Source: Ignavibacteriota bacterium
GTDB taxonomy: Bacteria; Bacteroidota; Ignavibacteria; Tepidaquicellales; Tepidaquicellaceae
Reading direction: 5' to 3'
Length of the DNA: 7,370 nucleotides
NCBI GenBank assembly: GCA_003135995.1
Contig: PNBM01000185.1
Location: 4,399 to 11,768, forward strand
The position numbers and the translations under genes were made by a program. The notes beneath the pieces were generated by a model. It was not told the origin of the DNA and did no database searches. It saw only the letters and a program-made list of their open reading frames with translations. Shown piece after piece: positions 1 through 5,974 of this stretch (position 1 is the stretch's first letter; each line of letters begins with the position of its first letter).

Positions 1-1073
1 ATGGACAGACTATAAAACAGGATTTTAAAGAAGGTGATATTTTTCATTCGGTAAAGAAAGATTTTAAGAGCCTCAAAGAATTTTACATTGACCTTGAAAA
101 GAAAAAGCGACTCGATAATATGAACCCGATTGAACGATGGTTTTATGTTGCCTGGTGGATTTTGAAAGGAATGATTTTAAGGCTGACACCAGCAAGAAGA
201 ATTTTATTAATAATCGGAATATTTTTCTTATTTACATCTAAATTTGACATAACTTCCAATGGAGACAAATTTCAAACTTCGATAAATGGGGGAGGAGTTA
301 TTGGTGGTACGATTATTCTTGTTGTATTAATGCTTGAATTGAAAGATAAATTATTAGCAAAAGATGAACTTTATGAAGGAAGGAAAATTCAGCAGGCATT
401 GATGCCACTGGAAAGTCCCGAAACCCCGGGATGGTCTGTATGGCTTTTTATGCGCTCTGCGAATGAGGTGAGCGGAGACCTTGTAGATTACATTAAAATA
501 AATTCAGAAAAGAACGGGTTTATAATTGCGGATGTATCGGGGAAAGGATTGAAAGCGGCATTACTTACAACTAAACTTCAATCTACGGTGAGAGCATTGG
601 CATCGGATTTTGAACTGCCCGAACTTGTTGCGAAGGTAAATCAGATTTTTCATCGTGATAGTTTGCGGAATATTTTTGCTTCACTTTTATTTATTGAATT
701 GCTTTCGGATAAAGGAGAATTGAAATTTATTAATGCCGGACATTTACCGCCTATATTGATTAATTCAGACGGATTACAGGAAATGCCAAAAGGGGAAGCA
801 GCGCTGGGAATAATTAAAGATGTAAAATATACAGAAAACAAACTCGAACTTAATAGCGGAGAAGTTTTTATCGCCTATACTGATGGAATTACGGAAGCAC
901 GCAATGAGAATGGGTTCTTTTACGGAAGCGAAAGATTCCTGATGCTTCTTCCGTTATTAAAAAATAAAGAAGTAAAAGAAATCGGTCAGGCAATTTTATC
1001 CGATGTAGATAAATTTTCCGGAAGAGCTACAACAAATGATGATATCTCTTTGATTGTGATTAAAAAATGTTAA
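1..1073 (+). CDS. Membrane-anchored PP2C/SpoIIE-type serine/threonine phosphatase (RsbU-like), 5' partial
   Basis: Metal-dependent protein phosphatase of the SpoIIE/RsbU branch. In that family the enzyme usually dephosphorylates anti-sigma antagonists, but the target here is unknown. The frame is open from position 3 to the stop, so the protein continues upstream of the window. The ATG at 120 is only the first visible in-frame Met and has no ribosome binding site. Counting from that Met, two hydrophobic segments lie at about 28-40 and 58-74. A linker (YEGRKIQQALMP, 85-96) leads into the catalytic domain (about 100-317). Expected metal-binding acids are present: SGDLVDY (D120, D123), ADVSGKG (D138), YTDGITEA (D255) and the terminal NDDISLIV (D307/D308). 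INAGHLPP is also typical. The visible N-terminal part is lysine-rich and probably cytoplasmic. The gene converges on the symporter. No sensor domain is visible, though one could lie upstream. I am confident of the family and not of the partner. Confidence 0.9.
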   Translation, partial: GQTIKQDFKEGDIFHSVKKDFKSLKEFYIDLEKKKRLDNMNPIERWFYVAWWILKGMILRLTPARRILLIIGIFFLFTSKFDITSNGDKFQTSINGGGVIGGTIILVVLMLELKDKLLAKDELYEGRKIQQALMPLESPETPGWSVWLFMRSANEVSGDLVDYIKINSEKNGFIIADVSGKGLKAALLTTKLQSTVRALASDFELPELVAKVNQIFHRDSLRNIFASLLFIELLSDKGELKFINAGHLPPILINSDGLQEMPKGEAALGIIKDVKYTENKLELNSGEVFIAYTDGITEARNENGFFYGSERFLMLLPLLKNKEVKEIGQAILSDVDKFSGRATTNDDISLIVIKKC

Positions 1074-1116
1074 TAAAAATCTGAATAAATAATTCAAAAT
1101 AGATTCTTATCTTTTT

Positions 1117-1165
1117 TTTATTTTTTATTTTTTGTTATTTGTTTTTTGCTATTTGTTATTTGTTA
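1117..1165. repeat. Degenerate 7-bp microsatellite, seven units of TTTGTTA (TAACAAA on the minus strand)
   Basis: Reading the plus strand in steps of seven from 1117 gives TTTATTT, TTTATTT, TTTGTTA, TTTGTTT, TTTGCTA, TTTGTTA, TTTGTTA. The periodicity is exact, with substitutions only and no indels. The array occupies most of the gap between two converging genes. Its last unit and part of the next encode the final Asn-Lys codons and the stop of the minus-strand symporter. The T-rich plus strand could aid transcription termination for the phosphatase gene. Only a weak AT hairpin (TGAAT-aaata-ATTCA, about 1082-1096) precedes it, so I do not call a terminator. Confidence 0.75.
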
Positions 1166-2931
1166 AGTTCTCCCCATCCCAGATGTCCCACGTGTTTCAG
1201 AATAAAAAATCCCGCTATGAGTCCGATAATTATGTAAATTATTCCGAGTAAATAAACACCAAGAATTATTTTTCCGATTCCGAATAAAAACATATAAACA
1301 AGAATTATTCCAAGTCCCCAGTCAATGAACAATACAAAATACCCGGTGTCTGATTTTACATCAGGAAGCTTTGCCGCAATTTTTTTCCATCCGAATCCGC
1401 CGGGATGAACTATCTTATAAAAATCCAGAAGTCTTTCTTCCTTTGTCGGTTTTGTTAAAAATGAAGTTACCACCCAGGCTAAAGTCGTAATTGGTACAAT
1501 TATAAAAAGTGTGTCGGGGAATTGAATTTTATCAGGAAAATAAAAATGAATAACACCATAAACTATAAAAGGTGTGACTGTCGCAACAATTTCGCAAATA
1601 GCATTTACCCGCCACCAGAACCAGCGCAGTATCAAAACCAGACCAAGCCCCGCTCCGCATTCTATAACGAACGCCCAGACACCTGAAATTGTTGACATAT
1701 ATCTTGTAATAAAAACGGCTACAATCATCAGAACTATCGTCATAATTCTCGAAGCTGTTACGTAATGCTTATCGGTTTCATTCGGTTTTAAAAATCTTTT
1801 ATAAAAATCGTTAATAAAATATGATGTGCCCCAATTCAGATGCGTTGCTATGGTAGACATAGATGCGGCAAAAAATGATGCGAGAAGCAAACCTTTCAGT
1901 CCGACCGGAAGAAAATCATTCATCGCTTTCACAAATCCAAGACCTTTATCAGCCATTGACAATTCGGGATAAAGTACAATTGATGAGAGGGCAACTAATA
2001 TCCATGGCCAGGGACGCAGGCAATAATGCGCAACCTGGAAGAATAAAGTTGCCAGCAAAGAATGTTTTTCATTTTTAGCTGACATCATTCTTTGCGCAAT
2101 GTATCCGCCGCCGCCGGGCTCTGCTCCGGGATACCAGCTTGCCCACCATTGAATTCCGATAAATGCGAGGAATGTGGAAACAGTCATCATTAATATTCCC
2201 CCTGTGCCGGTTCCTCCTTCACTACCTGAGCCGATTTGCGGAGTAAACTTCAATGCCCATTCAGGAAGCTTAGCCTGTAATCCTGCCATGCCACCTATTT
2301 TGTCAGAGTTTACAACTATGACTGCGAGTATAATACAGCCCGTCATCTTTATTACAAATTGAAAAGAGTCCGTAACAGCAACCCCCCATAATCCGGACAT
2401 TGCAGAGATTATTGCGGTGAATAACATTATTGCCAATACAATAAACATTACGTTCGTTTCATCGATTTGTCCGGGGAACATTCCTTTGAGAATTTTTTCA
2501 AGAGCTAAATTTACCCATCCCATAATTATGCAATTCATAAACAACCCGAGGTATATTGCTTTAAAACCTCTTAGAAAAGAAGCGGCTTTTCCGGAATATC
2601 TTAACTCTATGAATTCCACATCCGTCAATATATTCGCACGTCTCCATAGCCTCGCGAAAAAAAATACCGTAAGCATTCCTCCAATCATCATATTCCACCA
2701 TAGCCAGTTTCCCGCAATTCCATTTTTCCCGACAAGTTCCGTAACGGCAAGCGGTGTATCGGCAGCGAATGTTGTTGCAACCATAGAAAGTCCCGCGAGC
2801 CACCAGGTCAGTTTTCGACCTGACAGGAAAAAGTTTTCCGTATTTCCACCCGATTTTTTGTAATAATAAATTCCAATTCCGATATTTATGATGAAGTAAG
2901 CAACTACGATTGACCAGTCAATTATGTGCAT
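1156..2931 (-). CDS. Sodium:solute symporter family (SSS/SLC5) transporter, substrate unknown
   Basis: Inner-membrane carrier of 591 residues that should couple sodium entry to solute uptake. The first helix (about 4-23) is followed by a FFLSGRKLTWW motif (34-44), as is usual at the start of SSS transporters. The helix-loop FFAASMSTIATHLNWG (353-368) leading to NDFYKRF (374-380) matches the conserved AxxMST...Y/F-KRF block, which carries residues of the second sodium site in characterised members. A Gly/Pro-rich loop (PGAEPGGGG, 268-276) sits before an IAQRMMSAKNEK segment. At least 12 hydrophobic segments are visible. Two lie in a C-terminal extension (about 534-577) beyond a soluble stretch at 495-530, giving a longer protein than simple PutP-like members. 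The ATG at 2931 has no Shine-Dalgarno; its leader is TTTCAATCTAATTAT. The gene stands alone on its strand. Sugars, amino acids or carboxylates are all possible substrates. Confidence 0.93.
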   Translation of the reverse strand: MHIIDWSIVVAYFIINIGIGIYYYKKSGGNTENFFLSGRKLTWWLAGLSMVATTFAADTPLAVTELVGKNGIAGNWLWWNMMIGGMLTVFFFARLWRRANILTDVEFIELRYSGKAASFLRGFKAIYLGLFMNCIIMGWVNLALEKILKGMFPGQIDETNVMFIVLAIMLFTAIISAMSGLWGVAVTDSFQFVIKMTGCIILAVIVVNSDKIGGMAGLQAKLPEWALKFTPQIGSGSEGGTGTGGILMMTVSTFLAFIGIQWWASWYPGAEPGGGGYIAQRMMSAKNEKHSLLATLFFQVAHYCLRPWPWILVALSSIVLYPELSMADKGLGFVKAMNDFLPVGLKGLLLASFFAASMSTIATHLNWGTSYFINDFYKRFLKPNETDKHYVTASRIMTIVLMIVAVFITRYMSTISGVWAFVIECGAGLGLVLILRWFWWRVNAICEIVATVTPFIVYGVIHFYFPDKIQFPDTLFIIVPITTLAWVVTSFLTKPTKEERLLDFYKIVHPGGFGWKKIAAKLPDVKSDTGYFVLFIDWGLGIILVYMFLFGIGKIILGVYLLGIIYIIIGLIAGFFILKHVGHLGWGELNK

Positions 2932-3095
2932 ATAATTAGATTGAAAGTTTTACGAAAGTTAATCCCTTTTTTAATTCTCATAAAATCTGTAAAAAAAGAC
3001 TTTTATTCCATACAGTTTTTTATATATCTTTATCAAATAGAACATTGTAATTTTAGTAAAAAGTAATTTCTTATTATTCACTAAATATTAACAAA
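2932..3095. promoter_or_regulatory. Divergent intergenic region expected to carry promoters for the symporter and the rhodanese-peptidase pair
   Basis: This 164-bp gap separates two genes transcribed away from each other, so both must start here or read through from nowhere obvious. The sequence is AT-rich. For the plus-strand gene, TTGTAA at 3045-3050 lies upstream of TATTAT at 3072-3077, with a 21-bp spacer close to Bacteroidota-type -33/-7 spacing. The -7 match to TAnnTTTG is poor. For the minus strand, TTTGATAAAGATATAT (around 3021-3036) is the best-looking segment. I see no clear operator palindrome. The role follows from gene orientation; the exact promoter sites are guesses. Confidence 0.35.
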
Positions 3096-3566
3096 ATGAT
3101 AAAAAATAAAAATAAATTAAAAAATGTTTTAGCAATTTGTATTTTAGCAATAATAATTTCTTTTTCATTTAGTTTCTCGAATGGAAATAAAATATATAGT
3201 CAGGATTTATTAAAAGCTGCAATAGTTGATACCGTAGTAACAGGAACATTAGCTCCGATAGATGCATTTAATTTAATTATGCAAAATAAAAATAATCCGG
3301 ATTTTATTATATTCGATGTCAGGACTAAAGCTGAAATCGATAGTGGTTATATAGAAGGCAGCAGGAATATAGATTTCAATTCAGGAGATTTTAAAAAGGA
3401 AATTTATAATTTGGATAAAGGAAAAACATATTTATTGTATTGCAAAAAGGGTGGCAGAAGCAAGCAGGCTATGGATTTAATGCTGGAATTAGGATTTAAA
3501 AAGGTTTTCGATATCGGAAAAGGATTTGACGGTTGGGTAAGTGAATCACTGCCATTCGTAAAATAA
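3096..3566 (+). CDS. Exported single-domain rhodanese-like protein
   Basis: A 156-residue protein with a basic N-terminus, a hydrophobic core (about 10-28) and a probable signal-peptide end near IYSQ (33-36), followed by one rhodanese domain (about 53-156). The conserved features are FDVRTKAEIDSGYIEGSRNI (73-92) and the active-site loop C116-KKGGRS with catalytic Cys116, then the GF-GW ending (GFDGWVSESLP). Rhodaneses move sulfane sulfur through a cysteine persulfide. Exported single-domain members are common, and their donor and acceptor are generally not known. Cys15 lies inside the hydrophobic core but does not sit in a good lipobox, so I predict a periplasmic or N-terminally anchored protein. 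The start follows an A-rich leader (TATTAACAAA) with no Shine-Dalgarno. It is first in a two-gene set, 18 bp before the M28 peptidase, so co-transcription is likely. Confidence 0.9.
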   Translation: MIKNKNKLKNVLAICILAIIISFSFSFSNGNKIYSQDLLKAAIVDTVVTGTLAPIDAFNLIMQNKNNPDFIIFDVRTKAEIDSGYIEGSRNIDFNSGDFKKEIYNLDKGKTYLLYCKKGGRSKQAMDLMLELGFKKVFDIGKGFDGWVSESLPFVK

Positions 3567-3584
3567 AATGTTGAATAAACAAAA

Positions 3585-4961
3585 ATGAAATATATAAAAT
3601 ATAGTTTTATTATTTTCCTGTTAATATATATCAATTCTTCATTCGCACAGCAAAGCGATTCTTCGGTAATTAAAAGTATATATGATGAAGCATTGAAGAG
3701 TTATAACTCATATAACGAATTAAGATATCTTTGTAAAAATATCGGAGGAAGAATTTGCGGGTCGAAGCAGTCTGAAACTGCAATCGAATGGGCAAAAAAA
3801 GAGATGACGGATTTGGGATTTGATAAAGTCTATTTACAGGAAACAAAAGTAAGACACTGGATTCGCGGTGATAAAGAAATTGCAAACGTTAAATCAAAGA
3901 TTTCCGGAAACCACAATCTAACTATTTGTGCATTGGGAACTTCAGTTGGTACTGGTGAAAATGGAATTAAGGGCAACATAATTGAAGTGAAGCATCTTGA
4001 AGATCTGGAAAAAATCGGAAGTGAAGAAATCAAAGGGAAAATTATTTTTTATAATCGCGCGGCAGACCAGACATTAATAAATACTTTTGCTGCTTACGGC
4101 GGCGTTGCAGACCAGAGAGTTTTTGGTGCTATACAGGCAGCTAAATTCGGGGCGGTCGGAGTTGTTATAAGGTCTTTGACAGTTGCAAACGATGATTTTC
4201 CGCATACGGGAATTATGCGATATGTTGATTCGCTGACAAAAATTCCGGCATGTGCCGTGAGTACAATGGGAGCGGATAGTTTAAGCGATTGGCTGAAGAA
4301 TGACCCTCAACTTGAATTTTATTTTAAAATGAATTGCAAAGAAGAACCTGAAGTAAAATCTTTTAATGTAATCGGAGAACTTACAGGAACTGAATTTCCC
4401 GATGAAATAATATTAGTCGGAGGTCATCTTGATTCCTGGGATATTGGTGAAGGTGCACACGATGATGGAACGGGTGTGGTTCATTCCATCGAAACGTTAA
4501 GATTGTTGAAAATATTAAACATTATTCCAAAGCATACAATCAGATGTGTTTTATTTATAGATGAAGAAATTGCTCAGCGCGGAGCGAGAACTTATGCTGA
4601 ATCTGTTACTGCAAAAAACGAAAAACATTTAATTGCAATAGAATCTGATGAAGGTGGCTTTAATCCCTTTGGCTTTGAATTTAACGGGACGGAAGAACAG
4701 ACTAAGACCTTTAAAGAATGGAAAAAATATTTATTACCTTATGGAATTTATGATATTAGACCCGGATATGGTGGTGTGGATGTAAGTTTCTTAAAAGATG
4801 CCGGAATACCATTAGCGGGGCTTAATGTTAGCTTTCAGCGTTATATGGATTATCATCATTCTCCTAACGATATTTTTGAACATGTCAACAGAAGGGAATT
4901 ACAAATGGGTGCGGCAACGATAGCATCGATAGTTTATCTTGTGGATAAATACGGCCTGTAA
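3585..4961 (+). CDS. Secreted M28-family zinc metallopeptidase, carboxypeptidase Q-like
   Basis: An exported di-zinc exopeptidase of 458 residues. The signal peptide runs from 1 to about 21, with a likely cut after NSSFA. After an N-terminal peptidase part (about 25-120), a PA-type insert covers about 125-245. The catalytic core then carries the M28 ligand set: GGHLDSWD (H281), AHDDGTG (D293 as bridging Asp), FIDEE (E327/E328 as general base and ligand), ESDEGG (D355) and YHHSPND (H424/H425). The GGHLDSWDIGEGAHDDG block and the YHH ending resemble animal plasma glutamate carboxypeptidase (CPQ), which releases residues from small peptides. Specificity here is unknown. All expected metal ligands are present, so it should be active. 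The ATG follows an A-rich leader (AATAAACAAAA) 18 bp after the rhodanese stop, which suggests an operon. A plausible job is final trimming of peptides outside the inner membrane. Confidence 0.93.
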   Translation: MKYIKYSFIIFLLIYINSSFAQQSDSSVIKSIYDEALKSYNSYNELRYLCKNIGGRICGSKQSETAIEWAKKEMTDLGFDKVYLQETKVRHWIRGDKEIANVKSKISGNHNLTICALGTSVGTGENGIKGNIIEVKHLEDLEKIGSEEIKGKIIFYNRAADQTLINTFAAYGGVADQRVFGAIQAAKFGAVGVVIRSLTVANDDFPHTGIMRYVDSLTKIPACAVSTMGADSLSDWLKNDPQLEFYFKMNCKEEPEVKSFNVIGELTGTEFPDEIILVGGHLDSWDIGEGAHDDGTGVVHSIETLRLLKILNIIPKHTIRCVLFIDEEIAQRGARTYAESVTAKNEKHLIAIESDEGGFNPFGFEFNGTEEQTKTFKEWKKYLLPYGIYDIRPGYGGVDVSFLKDAGIPLAGLNVSFQRYMDYHHSPNDIFEHVNRRELQMGAATIASIVYLVDKYGL

Positions 4962-4963
4962 TC

Positions 4964-5003
4964 AAGTTATAAAGTTATAAAGTAATAAAGTAATAAAGTT
5001 AAA
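4964..5003. repeat. 8-bp microsatellite, five units of AAGTTATA / AAGTAATA
   Basis: Starting two bases after the peptidase stop codon, the plus strand reads AAGTTATA, AAGTTATA, AAGTAATA, AAGTAATA, AAGTTAAA with exact 8-bp spacing. The change from the TTATA to the TAATA form is blockwise, which fits expansion by slippage of neighbouring units. No coding role is apparent. Confidence 0.8.
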
Positions 5004-5021
5004 TATTTGGTAGCTTTTCTC

Positions 5022-5047
5022 TCATTCCAATCCCTGATTGGGAATGA
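5022..5047. repeat. Hairpin in repeat copy 1, with a one-base bulge
   Basis: The left arm TCATTCCAAT (5022-5031), loop CCCTG (5032-5036) and right arm ATTGGGAATGA (5037-5047) pair except for one unpaired G, because one C is missing from the left arm. It is the imperfect sister of the hairpin in copy 2. Confidence 0.75.
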
Positions 5048-5098
5048 AATAATTTCAGACTTTAATTCCTTTCACAAAATCATCAGGAACTTTTTCTC

Positions 5099-5125
5099 TC
5101 ATTCCCAATCCCTGATTGGGAATGA
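5099..5125. repeat. Perfect 11-bp hairpin in repeat copy 2 (REP-like)
   Basis: TCATTCCCAAT (5099-5109) and ATTGGGAATGA (5115-5125) are exact reverse complements around the loop CCCTG. The right side is followed by AATAATTT rather than a run of T, and the other strand continues into GAGAAAAAG, so it is a poor match to an intrinsic terminator in either direction. It could still stop exonucleases or stabilise the 3' end of the peptidase mRNA. The CATTCCC...GGGAATG core is a common form of bacterial palindromic repeat. Confidence 0.85.
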
Positions 5126-5236
5126 AATAATTTCATACTTTAATTCCTTTCACAAAATCATCAGGAACTTTAATTATATTATTTTTGATTCGAATAAATA
5201 AGTCGGATTCAAAATAATTATAATTTCTCATTATAA

Positions 5237-5882
5237 ATGGATACTATCTTTATAACGGGAGGAACCGGATATATCGGTTCGAGAATAATTCCATTACTTC
5301 TGCAAAAAGGATATAATATAAAGGCATTAACACGTCCCGATTCTTCAAATAAAATTCCAACAGAATGTGAAATCATAAGGGGTGATGCGCTTGATTCCGA
5401 CACTTATAAAGATTTTGTGAAACCATCTAAAATATTTATTCATTTAATAGGCGTTTCTCATCCAAAACCATCAAAAAAGAATTTATTTAGGTCAGTTGAT
5501 TTGGTTTCCGTAGAGGAAGCGAATAAAGCAGCAAAATACGCAGGTGTCGGACATTTTATTTATATGAGTGTTGCCCAGAAACAAAATCGTCTTATGCAGG
5601 AATATCAAACAGTCAGAGCGGAAGGTGAATCACTAAATAAAAAGCAGTAAAATTATTGCATCATTTATCCGTCCCTGGTATGTATTAGGTCCGGGACATC
5701 GCTGGCCGCTTTTTCTGATCCCCGTTTATAAAATATTGGAAATCATCCTATACACGAGTGATACTGCAAAAAAACTCGGACTCGTGAACATCAATCAGAT
5801 GCTTAGAACTATATTATTCGCAGTCGAAAATCCTCCGAATAGTATTAAAGTATACGAAGTGCAGGATATAAAGAATTTTTAA
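5237..5882 (+). pseudogene. Atypical SDR / NAD-dependent epimerase-like protein, interrupted by a one-base frameshift
   Basis: A Rossmann-fold nucleotide-binding protein of the extended/atypical SDR type (NmrA or NDUFA9-like), about 214 residues once repaired. The first frame encodes 137 residues with the dinucleotide motif TGGTGYIG (7-14), the IRGDALD segment (47-53), HLIGVSHPKPSK (69-80) and FIYMSVA (107-113). It stops at 5648-5650 after GESLNKKQ. From about 5643 the +1 frame continues without a stop to TAA 5880-5882, giving SSKIIASFIRPWYVLGPGH and then NQMLRTILFAVENPP, exactly what the family expects next. Removing one A near 5635-5643 joins the halves. The usual YxxxK is YQTVR here (Y123, R127), so classical SDR chemistry is doubtful. 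The ATG at 5237 follows CATTATAA with no Shine-Dalgarno. It could be a real pseudogene, an indel error, or, less likely, recoding. Confidence 0.85.
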
Positions 5883-5974
5883 GAGTCATACCTCAACTTT
5901 TGCTTTACAAAGAGCATTTCAAATCTCAATTCTTTCAATTATTTTTACTGAATCCTTAAAACTAATTACAGATT

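Larger units (their letters stand above)
5015..5169. repeat. Tandem direct repeat, two copies of a 77/78-bp hairpin-bearing unit
   Basis: Copy 1 covers 5015-5091 (77 bp) and copy 2 covers 5092-5169 (78 bp). They abut exactly. They differ by one missing C in copy 1 (CATTCCAAT against CATTCCCAAT) and one substitution (G5058 against T5136). Each begins TTTTCTCTCATTCC, contains the GGGAATG hairpin, then a small palindrome TGAAAT-A-ATTTCA overlapping its right arm, and ends CATCAGGAACT. The near-identity implies recent duplication or constraint. The stretch can be translated through both copies (5007-5201), but the encoded peptide is only a by-product of the duplication and I do not call a gene. 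It resembles intergenic REP-type palindromic elements. No transposase is in view. Confidence 0.9.

Noticed and set aside
2417..2863. A 148-residue plus-strand reading frame opposite the symporter
   Set aside because: It is antisense to a clearly conserved transporter, has no recognisable motif, and reads as the complement of membrane-helix codons.
5099..5140. Intrinsic terminator for the M28 peptidase
   Set aside because: The stem is strong, but no T-run follows it on either strand, so it does not meet the usual criteria.
5007..5201. A 64-residue plus-strand reading frame with an internal 26-residue repeat
   Set aside because: It is produced by the 77/78-bp DNA duplication, and only the DNA features (hairpin, palindromes) look conserved. 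It has no recognisable domain or start signal.
5188..5213. Palindrome ATTCGAAT and repeated GATTC(G/A)AA upstream of the SDR gene as an operator
   Set aside because: The elements are short and there is no regulator gene nearby to support the idea.
3064..5234. Shared TAATTTCTYATTAT upstream of the rhodanese gene (3064) and the SDR gene (5221)
   Set aside because: It sits at different distances from the two ATGs (32 and 16 bp), and a match of this size is plausible by chance in such AT-rich leaders.
4962..5236. CRISPR array
   Set aside because: There are only two abutting copies of a long unit, with no spacers between them and no cas genes.
5639..5645. Programmed -1 frameshift at A AAA AAG in the SDR gene
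   Set aside because: A -1 shift does not lead into the conserved downstream frame, which needs +1. No stimulatory structure is evident.
5898..5920. Short inverted repeat TGCT...AGCA after the SDR gene as a terminator
   Set aside because: There are only four pairs and no clean T-tract, which is expected by chance in AT-rich DNA.
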